Source: Rhinopomastus cyanomelas (taxonomy: Eukaryota > Chordata > Aves > Bucerotiformes > Rhinopomastidae). Taken from it: DNA of 64,000 nucleotides. Both the position numbers and the translations under genes were made by a program. Below are positions 1 to 11,541 of the stretch, piece after piece. The DNA lies in assembly GCA_013400115.1 (NCBI GenBank), contig VXBP01010397.1, forward strand, positions 441-64,440, in the 5' to 3' direction. The notes under the pieces are model-generated. The model was not told the origin of the DNA. It saw only the letters and a list, made by a program, of their open reading frames with translations, and ran no database searches. Position 1 is the stretch's first letter, and each line of letters starts with the position of its first letter.

Positions 1-483
1 CCTTGCTGTTTTGTCCCTCCAGCAGATGTCAGAGTGGTTGAAATCCCCCATGAGGACCAGGGCCTGTGACCTGGAAGCCTCTACTATCTGCCTATGAAGG
101 CCCTCATCTGCTAGTTTTTGCTGGTCAGGTGGCCTGTAGCAGACCCCTACAGTAACATCACCCTCCCCTGTCTTCCCTTTAATTATAACCCACACACTCT
201 TGACCAGCTCATCATCCTGCCCCAGGTGGAGCTCCACTGATTCCAGCTGGTCACTGATATAGAGGGCAAAGCCTCCTCCTCTCCTTCCCTGCCTGTCCTT
301 CCTAAAGAGCTTGTACCCATCTATCCCTACATCCCAGTCGTGGGAATCATCCCACCAGGTTTCAGCAATAGCCACTACGTCATGGCATCCCAGCAGCACA
401 GTGGCCCTTAATTCATCCTGCTTGTTGCCCAAGCTCTGTACATTTGCATAGAGGCACTTCAGCTGGACTGGCCCTGTCCTCAT
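1..483 (-). pseudogene. CR1 ORF2 endonuclease domain, open frame, cut by window edge
   Basis: A 161-codon frame starts at an ATG (483-481, MRTGPVQLK) and has no stop before the window edge. It matches the N-terminus of CR1 ORF2, an apurinic-type endonuclease that nicks target DNA for target-primed reverse transcription. Visible motifs are NVQSLGNK (residues 14-21, metal-binding Asn), ETWW (41-44, catalytic Glu), GGGFALYI (69-76), VCYRPP (114-119) and MGDFNH (145-150, the Asp and Asn of the active site). The terminal SDH motif and the RT domain would lie outside the window. The intact frame suggests a fairly young copy. It is labelled pseudogene because it is joined to an inverted 3' end and a complete ORF2 cannot be shown. 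Confidence 0.85.
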
Positions 484-686
484 CTTGTGCCAGTTGCTCC
501 TTATTTCCACAGACTGCCCTGGTCCATCATCCCTGGCTTATTCCGGGGCAAGTTGAGGGCTCTTATTGGCTCTCTGTCCCTCTGCTGCTGGTATATTGCC
601 CCAGTGTTTGTCATCAGCCAGCAGGAGACTATTCATCCCTTCCCCCTTCAAACCTTGTTTAAAGCCCTATCAATAAGCCCTGTTCC
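1..686 (-). mobile_element. CR1 LINE, ORF1/ORF2 junction and endonuclease segment
   Basis: Read on the minus strand, this is the spacer before CR1 ORF2 followed by the start of ORF2. The spacer (686 down to about 484) carries stops. From 483 to 1 the frame is open and encodes an AP-endonuclease-type domain (separate entry). The element runs off the left window edge, so its far end is unknown. At 686/687 it abuts a plus-strand CR1 3' end with no unique sequence between. That layout fits a 5' inversion of one insertion or two abutting copies. Confidence 0.9.
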
Positions 687-936
687 TGTAAGCTGGAACA
701 TAGGAGGTTCCACATCAACCTGAGAAGGAACTTCTTCACGGTGAGGGTGACGGAGCACTGGAACAGGCTGCCCAGGGGGGTTGTGGAGTCTCCTTCACTG
801 GAGATGTTCAAGGTCCCCCTGGACGGGTTCCCGTGTGACTTGGTCTAGGTGATCCTGCTGTGTCAGGGGGATTGGACTGGATGATCTTTCGAGGTCCCTT
901 CCAATCCTTAGTGATTCTATGATTCTATGATTCTAT
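687..936 (+). mobile_element. CR1 LINE 3' end
   Basis: This is the last 250 bp of a CR1: the ORF2 C-terminal tail, the 3' UTR with GTGACTTGGTCTAGGTGATC, and a terminal tail of about three ATTCTATG units at 911-936. The sequence is close to the copies at 3,191, 52,060 and 59,118-59,371, so they form one subfamily. The 5' side abuts the opposite-strand endonuclease segment. Confidence 0.95.
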
Positions 937-1842
937 CTCAGGTATACGAACATGTAGCTTTCTAGCTTCATTTGAACATTATTACCTGTCCCTTCATAAT
1001 CCCTTCCACCCATAGTTCAAAGAAAAATGTAAATGCAGAGGCCAAGACATCACACCAAAAAGCGGGTAAAATTCAGAATTTTCATCCTGCAGCAAATCCT
1101 GACATTTCAGTGTTTGTTTTTATCCCACATTGGAACAAAGAGCTGAAATGTCACATCTTTTCCTCTGAGTGTAAATTTTGGGGAAAAAAACCCCACAAAG
1201 AAAGTATTTTTTGGCAAAGCCAAGGCGTTGGGTCTGACATTTTCAAACAAAACAAAACATTTCTGTAATCAAAATGTTTTCTTGTGGTGAGTCAAAATGA
1301 CCCCAAACTGCTCGGTTTCAAGTGACTTCAGTGTTCAAACCGTGCTTTCCTCTTGTGTTACAGCCTTCTGGGATATGTAGTTTGGAAGTTTGGTCTTTGC
1401 AGTCTCCATGCCTGGATTATGTGATTTGTTTCATGGCTAAAGACTCTGAGCACATATATAGACAATCATCCTTGCACAAAGCAAAAGGAGAAACATCTGC
1501 TCTGCATTACAGAACAACAAAGATTGTCTCATCTACTGAGAGAATGTCCCGAGCTCTAACTGCGCACGGTTACTGGAAAGTAATTAATTACTGAGCTCAT
1601 CTGACTCAAAAGGTTTTTGGTCAATTCAGAAATGAAATATTCTGTCTTTTTTTCCCCCCAGGATAAATCCATTTTCCTTCAATTCTACTTAGAATTTTCA
1701 CAAAACAGCAATATTAAAGTCAAACTAATTGCCCTTGGTGCTTTCAGTAAAAATGGTACATCTGCTTATGTCCAGAAAGAAGGGAAAGTTAGGAATCTTA
1801 GTATTTTCTTGATGGCCAGAGCAGGAGGCAGGATTTAATCAC
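937..1842. other. unique non-coding sequence
   Basis: AT-rich unique sequence between two CR1s. Open frames of 73-98 codons exist on the plus strand, but they have no recognisable motif and low-complexity composition. I see no gene, RNA or repeat here. Confidence 0.5.
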
Positions 1843-2112
1843 ACACAGAACCACACAGCATCACAGACTATTAGGGATTGGAAGGGACCTCAAAAGATCA
1901 TCTAATCCAATCCCTCCACTACAGCAGGATCATATTGCACAGGAACTCATCCAGGCAGGTTTTGAACATCTCCAGAGAAGGAGACTCCACAACCCCCCTG
2001 GGAAGCCTGTTTCAGTGCTCTGTCACCCTCACTGTGAAGATGTTCCTTCTCATATTGATGTGGAACCTCCTATGTTCCAGCTTACAACCATTGGCCCTTG
2101 TCCTATCACTGG
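1843..2112 (-). mobile_element. CR1 LINE 3' end, minus strand
   Basis: The tail repeat is degenerate (CACAGAACCACACAGCATCACAGA), followed by GGGATTGGAAGGGACCTC and the 3' UTR and ORF2 tail in reverse orientation. It is 5'-truncated just past the CCTATCACTGG motif. The overall 3'-end type is that of the copies ending TTGGACTAGATGATC, with moderate divergence. Confidence 0.9.
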
Positions 2113-2823
2113 TTTTTGCATTTGCAGAGGAAGCTTAAGGTGGCTTGTTTGGCATCTAGTTTTTTTACTCTGAGATCACCTGCTTCTAAGGGGTGATTGG
2201 GATGGAAAATGTTCCACTCAGTAGGATTTAACATATCTAAAGATAAGTGGGTCTACTTATAAGGAGGCTGCCTATTATCAGGTGTGAGGGTTTTCATAGC
2301 AAAAGTAATCAAATCTGGGCTTGCATGTTCTAGGCTTAGCAGGGGTTTTGTAGTTTTACTTTCTCTCTGTGACACCCTCAGCACTTTTACTGCTTCGATG
2401 CATCTTCCTTGTTTTCCTAGTCTTCAGTGAGAAAACAACAGTTGATTATCTTACATGAAAGCATCAAAAGCAAAGATTTGATAGTCTCCTGAGATTTCAT
2501 AACTTACTGACTTGAGAGTTGGAGCACTCAAAGTGCTTTCACTGACCATTGCCTAATGACACCTCTCACCCTCTGTAAGGTCTTCACCTTATGAACTGAT
2601 ATAATCCCTGCAGAGAGTGCATCAGAGCAGTGCAAACTAGTCAGGATTAAGTACTCATGATAAAATGCCCTTACCACGTGGGCTGCTGCTAGGTTACAGA
2701 TCTTAAAATTCAAGTAATCCTCCTAAGCATGATCTCTGCATTCTGCTTTGATCTTCTGCCTTAATACCCAGACTCATCCCAGATAATTTTAAGCACTCAA
2801 AATCCTGACTCTGTACACTACGA
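2113..2823. other. unique non-coding sequence
   Basis: No gene, RNA or recognised repeat is visible. The longest frame is 61 codons on the minus strand and looks like chance. Confidence 0.5.
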
Positions 2824-3152
2824 ATAGAATCACAGAATCAAGTAGTTTGGAAAAAATCTTTCAGATAGTCTAACAGTTAGCACAACATTACCAAGTCCAC
2901 CACTAAGTCATGTCCCTAAGTGTAACATCCACAATGTCTTTTAAATGCCTTCAGGGATGGTGACTCAACCACTTCCTTGGGCAGCCTGTTCCAATGCTTT
3001 ACAACCCCTTCAGTGAAGAATTTTTCCTAATACGCAATCTAAAACTCCCCTGGTGCCACTTGACATCATTTTCTCCTGTCCTGTCACTGCTTAGGAATAC
3101 CAAGAAGAGAATGACAGACTCCCACTCACTTCCATACCACTTCAGGTAGAAA
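2824..3152 (-). mobile_element. older CR1 LINE, minus strand, 3' part (split by insertion)
   Basis: It begins with AGAATCACAGAATCA and continues through a diverged 3' UTR (CCAAGTCCACCACTAAGTCATGTCCC) into the ORF2 C-terminal tail in reverse orientation. The element stops around the CTTCAGGTAG motif and resumes at 3,451 with TTTTCTCCAGGCTAAAC, which follows in the CR1 consensus. The gap is filled by a GAGATA microsatellite and a younger plus-strand CR1. Confidence 0.85.
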
Positions 3153-3153
3153 A

Positions 3154-3176
3154 AGAGATAGAGATAGAGATAGAGG
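3154..3176 (+). repeat. (GAGATA)n microsatellite
   Basis: About three and a half GAGATA units, followed by GA-rich sequence to about 3,185. It sits at the point where the older minus-strand CR1 is interrupted and may have expanded from GA-rich element sequence there. Confidence 0.8.
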
Positions 3177-3190
3177 GAGGGAGACATCTC

Positions 3191-3450
3191 AAGGGGCAAT
3201 GCTTGTAAGCTGGAACATAGAAGGTTCCACGTCAACCTGAGAAGGAACTTCTTCACAGTGAGGGTGACGGAGCACTGGAACAGGCTGCCCAGGGTGTTGT
3301 GGAATCTCCTTCACTGTAGATGTTCAAGGCCCCCCTGGATGTGTTCCTGTGTGACTTGGTCTAGGTGATCCTGCTGTGGCAGGGGGATTGGACTGGATGA
3401 TCTTTTGAGGTCCTTTCCAATCCATAATGATTCTATGATTCTATGATTCT
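3191..3450 (+). mobile_element. CR1 LINE 3' end, plus strand, nested in older CR1
   Basis: A 260-bp 5'-truncated CR1 starts at AAGGGGCAATGCTTG and ends in three ATTCTATG-type units (3,429-3,450). It belongs to the same subfamily as 687-936. The older minus-strand CR1 lies on both sides, so this copy is younger than its host. Confidence 0.95.
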
Positions 3451-3710
3451 TATCAGAGAACAGTAACTTCTGAGCCTCTTTTCTCCAGGCTAAACTACCC
3501 CAGCTCCATCAACCAGTCCTCACAGGACCTGTTCTCTAGATCTTTCACAAGCCTCATTACCCTTCTTTGGAGAAGCTCCAGCATCTCAGTGTCCTTCTCG
3601 TATAAAGAGGCCCAAAACTGGACACAGCACACAAGGTGTAGCTTCACCAGTGCTGAATACTGAGGGACAACCGCTTCCTTAATCCTGCTGGCACCCTATA
3701 AAGGCCAAGT
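3451..3710 (-). mobile_element. older CR1 LINE, minus strand, 5' part of split copy
   Basis: This continues the copy at 2,824-3,152. Reverse-strand CR1 motifs are CTCCAGGCTAAACTACCCCAGCTCC, GCCCAAAACTGGACACAGC and the region equivalent to the SALVRPHLEY stretch of ORF2. Similarity fades near 3,700-3,710, which is the 5' truncation point. Confidence 0.85.
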
Positions 3711-6700
3711 CGCTCAGAGAGTGCTTCAGGTCTTACCTGTAATGAACCTTCCTCAGCTGACTGTGGAGGAAGACTCAAAAAACTCTACCCCTAGTTTTGC
3801 ACTTTTATTATGAGCCTAGAGACAGGTGGGAGGAACAGAAGTGTGCATGCTGCCACAGAAGTCCACTTTGATGTACAGGTGTCAGCTGGTTGAGAGGCAG
3901 TGAAGCGCAGCTGATGTATATTTTCTCAGCAATGCAATAAAACCAGAAAACCTCATGAAATCCAGTCATGTATTTTATGTATCTTTAAGCACTGAATCTG
4001 CATCAAAGTAATTAATATTTTATTTGTTAAACTACGGCTTTGCACATTTGTTGACAAGAGGGTACGACGGCATCTTCCCTCACGAGGAGCAAGCGAGCCA
4101 CTGCTTTCAGACAGACTCTCCTACCAGCTATACACAGCCTGTTGAGCAAAACCTGGGGAGAAGTCCACAGGAGTTATTCAGGCAAACAATGTGTTTACAC
4201 TGCATTGCCCTTTCCCACTCCTTGTACACTGCCAGCCATGGAATATAAGCTTTTGGCAAAGTGAAGAGAGGGTCACATCTTTCCACAACGCGGTGATCAC
4301 CTAACACACCTTGTGTGCTAGCACAGTATAAATAACAGGTATAATAACAACAACCTCATACTTCCAGTACCTGCTGTTCCCATGGGTGCTGAGCAGCTAA
4401 CAAGTCCTTGTTTGACACCACTGAAAGACCTGCATGAAATGAATACCAGCCCTGTTTTGGAAGATGCTCTTGCACGTGTGAACATTCATTTCACTTAATT
4501 TGTAGCTGCCCTTCTATTTTAAGAGTCAAACTCGAGTAACAAGGGGTTAAAGTAGACCTGGTGGTATGAATAGTTTCAAGCAGAGCTCTTTGACACAGCA
4601 ATGATTTTGCTGAAGGTGAGCTGTAGGGGACTGAGCAGGTAACAGAGCCATGTTCATAATATCCAGCGACCACAAAATAGAGATTTCCATGAGATCATAG
4701 TTAGTCTCACACATATTCATTACAAGGACGAATTTGGGCAGGAGATCACTTTTTGTTTCTCTCTCCTCTGGCACCGGTCCTGGACCAAGGCAGGGAGAGT
4801 GAAAAACACTCTTTGCGTTCACTGAACTTGGAACTGATTTCCAGAAAGTCCAAAACACCCTATCTTGACAGTGCAAAGGGATTCATACACCTCTATCCAA
4901 GAGGCCAGGAGGTGTCTTTCACCTCAGGGCATTCCTTTTTTTTTGTCAGATATGCAATTGTATTTGTAGGATCTCACATCAGTTCCCAGTGAAATAAAAA
5001 GATGATGGAACTGTGCCTGAATGCTGCACGGTCAATACCTTAAAATGCCCACAGCATTTGGGGTGAATGAATCTTGTAGCTTTGTCTGGTCTGTATCCCG
5101 TACAGAACAGATATTAAAAAATATTTGAAAATGAAAAAAGACCACCTAAAAATAAAACATCCACTTGTGCTACTTGCCCCAAAGATTCCTCCTCAACCCA
5201 GAGGATGGAAATTCTCCGTTCCATTGCTTTTCCCTCTTTGGCATCCATTGGCCAAGAGGGACTGTCCTTCCACCGGCACCACGTTGACTGAGGCCTCTTT
5301 AATTCTTTAAAATCTTGTGTAAAACTGACAGAGAATGTGCTCTAAGATTAATTCTTCCAGAGTTCCGTAGTGGAGTTTGGTTGTCTTAACCTACACATCT
5401 TCTATAACGAGCTTTCTCACACATTTGACCTTGTGTGTCACTTGTCAAGGAAGTGCCACACTTGCTGAAGAGAAGGTAGGAAAGAGCACAGAGGAGTGGG
5501 GAGTAAACATGTTTTGACACCAATTTTAGGTATCTGTTTACCTCTTTGTTAACCTTTTGTTCTTTGTTACAGACAACTGGCAACAAGGGAGCTACTCCTA
5601 AGGTCAGTTAGGAACAAAGTCATCACTTAGATGACCATTTCTCAGCATTAAACTCAGAGGTTCTTGATTATAAGGAGTAGCCAAGATTGGGTGGGTTGCC
5701 TACTGTCACGGTGCCGTCCCTTTCTTCGACAGGCGCACACACACCAGAACAACAGTGGCTTTCTACAGTGATATCCGACTTCATTCATTAGTGAGGAGAC
5801 AGATAGTAATGAAGGCAGAAATGCAAATGATACTCAGCCCAGGGCCTTTCTCACATGACAGTTAGTCAAAACGAATGTGTTCCCTGCTGACTTTCATCCT
5901 GCACTTAGAGACAAGTGTGTGAGCTGCTCTGAAGCAGGTTCTGGGGAAGTAGCCACTGTTACTGGATACAGATGATTGGAAGCTGACTAATATTGTGGTC
6001 ACTTTGGTATCACTTGAGGAATTGTTTTAAGCAGAGATGAGTCATGTTATTGGTGGAGTAGAACCTAACCCTAGAGCCTGCAAGCAGTGGGAAGAACAAC
6101 TGCTGCACCACCCTCTAATAACACACAGACCCGGCAAGAGCACTGGCCAGCCAAAATAAATTAATTGCATCATGTAGTGGGCATTGTGTTATATCAAAGC
6201 CTTCTTCTCCCTTTAATAAGGGTAATAAAAATGTCTTCATTAATTGCCTTCACTTCAGCTAGTCAGCTTGTGCCTTCCAAGGTTGCCGAGGACAAGAACT
6301 GGTGTGGAGAGATACCTCATTCCAGAAGCTCTAGCAGAAAGTGTTCCTTGCTCTTTGAAATCACGGGAGCCAGATGTCTTTACCAGAGATGACTAAACTG
6401 TGCACAAGAGTATCTAACATTTTAGTTACTTGCTTTTTTTACCTTTGTCATTCTACCTGCTGCTGTTCAGTAGTAGAAGTACCATAAGGTTGTGATGGAG
6501 AGCTATACGTGACAGAAATCCCTCATCACTCCCATATCTAGGACTGAGAGTCCACAGCATCATTTGATCTCTGAAGAAGAGAAAAGAAACAAAATTAAGA
6601 GGCCTTGGAATTTAGGGAATTTGGCCCTCAGCCAAACAGATTTGAGCAAAGGGATATCAACTGAAAGGGAAAAAGCCTGGCTGGGGTGAACAAAGGAGCC

Positions 6701-7518
6701 ATCAGGCTTTCACTTTTTACCAAAGTAAGCTATCCTGGTATCGACAGAAGCGTGCAGTAAGTCACAAGGCAGAATGCTAAAAGAACAAGTAGTCAAAAGG
6801 CTGCAAAATAAGGTGAAGATGGGGATTCTGGTGCAGAGACAAGTGTAGAGCTCTCAAGAAGTGCAGAGGTAAAGGAGCAGAGAAGACAAACTTCTGCTGG
6901 GAAGTCTGTCTCTTCCTCTACTCCAAAACCTACAGAATGTGGCTAAACCCCATCTCTGTTCATGGTTTTCATCCTCCAATTTCTTTTATGCCTGTCATAA
7001 ATCCTTGTTTGGACTTTGATCCATTTTGACTTCATCACCCCCTTTCCAGCTGCTCTTCGCCCCACCCAGTCTACTGGCTTTCTTGCAGCTTCCACGCTCT
7101 CCTGTACTTTCCTTTCAACATCTGTCTTGAACTAAGATCTTCCCTTTCCACTTCTGAGACCCAGCCTGTTATAATGACATCTTTGGTGGTTTCTTTCTTA
7201 CATGCTTGAAGTAATAACTTTCCAAAGTTTTGCTCTTCACAGAGATGAGACATCAGGTGTGAAATGAACAAAGAGGAATTAATATTTTTTATTCAGTACC
7301 AAAAGCGTGATGTTACATCTGGAGTTCATATTGGACTGGGACTGGCACAGCTGGAGATCTCTAATACCTATGACTTGAAGATCAGCTGACCCTATTAGTG
7401 GCGGTTATAAATTAAAAAGTGTTTTGCTTTGGGAAACTTGGGCCAAGGGATTGAGGTGCAGGCTTTCTGTTGAATCACTGTGATGTGTGCAGCGAAAATT
7501 TCAGTGTCTCAGCATACT
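3711..7518. other. unique non-coding sequence, 3.8 kb
   Basis: I see no gene, RNA gene or recognised transposon. Frames of 60-109 codons occur on both strands (for example 4,547-4,876 minus) but overlap each other and carry no domain motif. There is no long simple repeat. Confidence 0.45.
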
Positions 7519-7960
7519 CGTACTCTGCTCCGGTGAGACCGCATCTGGAATCTTGTGTCCAGTTCTGGGCCCCTCAGTTCAAGAAGGACACGGAGCTGCT
7601 GGAGAGTCTGGCACAGAGCCACAGACATGGTGAAGAGGGTGGAACATCTCTCTCATGAGGAAAGGCTGAAGGAGCTGGGTCTCTTGAGCTTGGAGAAAAG
7701 GAGAGTGAGGGGTGACCTCGTTAATGTTGGAACATAGGAGGTTCCACATAAATATGAGAAGGAACTTCTCCATGGTGAGGGTGACAGAGCACTGGAAGAG
7801 GCTACCCAGGGGAGGGGTGGAGTCTTCTTCTCTGGAGACATTTAAAACCCACCTGGACATGTTCCTGTGCGACTTGATCTAGGTGATCCTGCTGTAGTGT
7901 GGGGATTGGACTAGATAATCTTTCAAGTCCCTTCCAATCCCTAATGTTCTGTGATTCTAC
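7519..7960 (+). mobile_element. CR1 LINE 3' end with internal deletion
   Basis: It starts in the ORF2 region coding for SALVRPHLESCVQFW, runs through the ORF2 tail and 3' UTR (GTGCGACTTGATCTAGG type) and ends TAATGTTCTGTGATTCT. At about 7,727 the sequence jumps from CTCGTTAATGTT to GGAACATAGG. This removes roughly 100 bp that other copies have there (TATAAATATGTGAAG through CAATGGGTGTAAGCT). Frames are broken. Confidence 0.93.
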
Positions 7961-10900
7961 TCTCAGAATCACAGAATCCTCCCAGAATTTGTCATTCTCT
8001 TTAGCTCTTGATATAATTTTCTCCTTTTGATTGTTCAAAATAAGGTCTTCCTAAAACTTTTTTGTGTAAGCTGTTGGTTATTTTAGATCCCTGTGCACTC
8101 TCATTTGGGATGCTTGCTGAGTACAATAGGATGGTCCAGGTGCATACATTCAGTTTGCATTAACATAATGCCAGTAGCAAGTCTCTTCTTGCATGGTTCC
8201 AATGGGAAGCAGATGTAAGATGAACTGCAGAAGAATCCTGCAGTAATGGAATCAGCCACACACAAGACAATACCATCTGCCTCAGTCAGAGACTGACAGT
8301 TGTGGGCATCAGCGTGTGAATCCCTGGGAGCACGAAAGAGCAGATGCTTCAAACACCCTTTGAGGTTGACCCATTGCTGAGCAACGATTCTAGTGTTTGG
8401 CTCTGCCTCAAGACAAAGATTCATGCATTTATAAGGGCAGAAGTTAGCTCCGATAGAATCAGAATGGGTTGCCTGAAATGAAAGCTCAGCACTGGGTGTG
8501 AAAAAAACCCATGCCAGATGTCCAACAGGGCAAAACATGAAAGAGATGTGAGTGGGTAAAAGGCACGAAACAAGCCTTTCCTAATTGTTTGCTACACAGC
8601 TGGTTGAAATGTGTCAATACAGGTATTTTAGGGATTTTGCAATCCCCCTCTCATCCTGGAAGGGGCCCTGAGTTTCGGACGCAGCTGAGTTCCATTCAGA
8701 CATACATGTGTTAACCCACATTGGATCTCCATCCATACAGAATGTGATAGAAATCAGATTGTCTCAAAAGTTGGAAGAATAATTCTTGCTGAAGAAGCAA
8801 AAGGAAGGTCCCCCTGCTCATGGCTGTGCACAGACATAGACTTTATGGAAGACTCCAATTTTCCATTCGCCCTCGTGACCAGGTGAAGGGAGTACAGGCT
8901 TTTTGCAAGTAACACATGAATGACACAGCACACTAGCAGATGTAGACTAGTGAATGAGGGTTTGCATCACTGATTCCAATGTCCCATAAAATGATAACAT
9001 CAAGAGGAAAGTGTGTTCAGAGAGGCTGGTGAAACAAGAGACCAAACCTGACAGGCAGACCTGGGCAGGGTTTATTCAACAGAAGCTATTTTCTTTTTGG
9101 TTTTTTTTTTGGTCTTCTCAGCACAGTCAGATGGGGTTCAGGAGGACAGAGATGTTAAAATTGGACTGGAACTACAGGACTAGCAATCAAACTTCTGTCA
9201 CTCTCCCAAAAAGGAAGGTTCTTCTCCATGAGGCACTCATGCACATGTACAGAGTCTGCTTCTCAAATGGACAGAGACTCTTTGACGCCAGAATAAATGA
9301 ATTGCATCATTTGATGGATTTTATCTTGAACTGAAGTGCACCTATCCCTTTAGAAGTAAAGCTGTAAAATTGTCCTGATTGAACATGGAAGCTCCAAGGG
9401 GATTCTTCTGACTTCAGTAGTGAACTAGCTGGAAAGTGACCTCCAGGTTAAGTCCTCTTAGATTCATGGCCCTGAAGCTGATAAAAGGATCCTCCATGAG
9501 AGCAGATCATTGTCTTTTGAAACCCAGTAAAAAAGAAGATAAACACAAGTGCTTTCAGTTCTCAGGAGGGAGGTGACAGGTCAGATTGCAGAGTGCACGC
9601 ACAATTTTTTGGGAGTGGGGGGATGACTCCTCCAAGGCTCTTGGATATGCATTTTCTTATCAGCAAACAAAAGACATGAGAAATACAATCCAAGAGGGTT
9701 TTCCCCTAGGTGTCTTAGGAGTCAGACCACTGCCTTGACTTGCTAACCACAACTGGTGCTGTTGATACAGCAGCCTTGCAACACGCGCTGAGCAGACTTT
9801 GCCTGCCAGGCTGGGTCAAACTCGAGCACACAAATGAACCCAGAATAAACTCTGCCTGTCCGACACTTATTTTAAGAACATTCAGGTTGCCTTTGTGCTT
9901 TGGAGAGCTCCCAGGCCTCTGGCACGCTGTAATGGGAACCATCACGACCTCGTATGCTTGTTCTGAGAGCAAAGAGGTTCATTCCCTGTGGCTGAGAGTT
10001 AACAGTTTCAGAAATCATAGGAACACACAGTATTTAGCAGAACAACAATATAGAAACTCTTTGCTGAGCTAGACTGTTGGTATCAATGACACAGAAAAGC
10101 CAGGGAAGCCTTCCCCTCACTCTGTTGGCTCTCAGGTACGTCAAATGCTTCAGTTCTAGCTAGCAGAGCATATGGTGGTACAAAGTGCCGTGCTATACCG
10201 CCCAAGTGTGTCCTTCCCTTCTGCAAAGCCTTTGCTGACACCTGAAATGCCCTGTCATCTGCCAGCAGACGTGTGGCCAACCAAGGGAGTTACCCAAGAT
10301 GGAAAAGTTACTGCTCATCTTCCACACCCAGCTGACCACGTGAATACTCCTCACTCATCCCACTTATAGAACAGTTGCTCCGTTCGCCTTCCTGTGAGAG
10401 ATGTGGGAGGATGGCAGCCTGCAGACTAGCCGGTGGCCTGCTGAAATGTCTGGGTAAACCTTAGTGTTTTTCTTTTCTCCTCCTACACTTTTGTCTGGTT
10501 TGTATCTGTAAACCATAACTCCTCATTGTAGGAAGTCTCTCCTACTAAACACAAATCCCAACACAACAGAGCAGAGTGCAGCCCGCAGGTGTGACTCAAG
10601 TGGTAATGTTACTGGTGAAAGCCTGATGACCCCTTTTGAAAATGTCCTAATCTTACATCTTTCACCCTAACAGAATTCCAGTCATGCAGTTTTTACTTCA
10701 AATTATTCTGTAATTTCAGATCATGGCATTCTAAACTTTTGGCCTTAGACTTTAAGAGTTATTGGCTGGCAGTTATGTGGTGACTTCCTCCTGCAGATGG
10801 ACAGGCAAATAACCAAGAGCAGCCCTATATGGATAAAAGATTGGGTCCACCAACAACTATCTGAGGAGTGATGCAAGGAAGGCTCAATCCACACCTGTGG

Positions 10901-11471
10901 CCTTTACACTGCAGGGAGATCATCTTGTCAGAAAACCAGCTAGGCTGGAGGTACAGGCACAGATACTAAAAGCTGCCACCTGCCACACGCAGAGATGGCT
11001 CTAACCTTGACAACCGTCTCTTGAATTTTCAACCATAGCTCTCCCTCATCAGGGACACGAGGCTTTACATGAAACTTAATCTGGATGAACAACAACACAA
11101 CTCCCCCATCTTAAAGAGAAAAAAAATCTGACCACATGTATTCATAGTTTCCATAGAGCACACAATGTCTTTCCCACTTCCAGCAGTCAACGGGATGAGG
11201 CATTCTTTCTTCAGCAGCCCTAGCTGTCAGTATCCAGACAAACAGACCTTGCTTCACTCCCCCTCTTCCTCAATGAATAGGCTGCAACACTACCCAACAT
11301 AAAATCCTGGAGAGACAAAAGAAAGAAAGAGCTAATCCAGCCTCTCCCCGGCTGTGGCTGAGGGGGCGAGACAGGTAAAATGCACCAGGCAACAACATCT
11401 CTGAGATCAAATTCTACTCCTCACCCATCTTGGAAGGGCTGATCCTGACAATTTCTCTGTGTGCCGGGCTC

Positions 11472-11494
11472 TGTGTGTGTGTGTATATATATTT
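11472..11494 (+). repeat. (TG)n/(TA)n microsatellite
   Basis: About six TG units followed by about four TA units. It lies just upstream of a T-rich TTTTA-type repeat. Confidence 0.8.
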
Positions 11495-11502
11495 TATTTG
11501 TC

Positions 11503-11541
11503 CATTTTTTTTCATTTTATTTTATTTTACTTTATTTTACT
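11503..11541 (+). repeat. (TTTTA)n-like T-rich repeat
   Basis: A T run followed by repeated ATTTT / ACTTT pentamers. Simple sequence with no sign of an attached retrotransposon body. Confidence 0.75.

Noticed and set aside
7965..7980. AGAATCACAGAATC directly after a plus-strand CR1, as an opposite tail
   Set aside because: Too short, and the sequence after it has no CR1 similarity.
8101..8538. 145-codon minus-strand frame
   Set aside because: No recognisable domain, no codon or splice support, and unique sequence of average composition; frames of this size are expected by chance in 64 kb.
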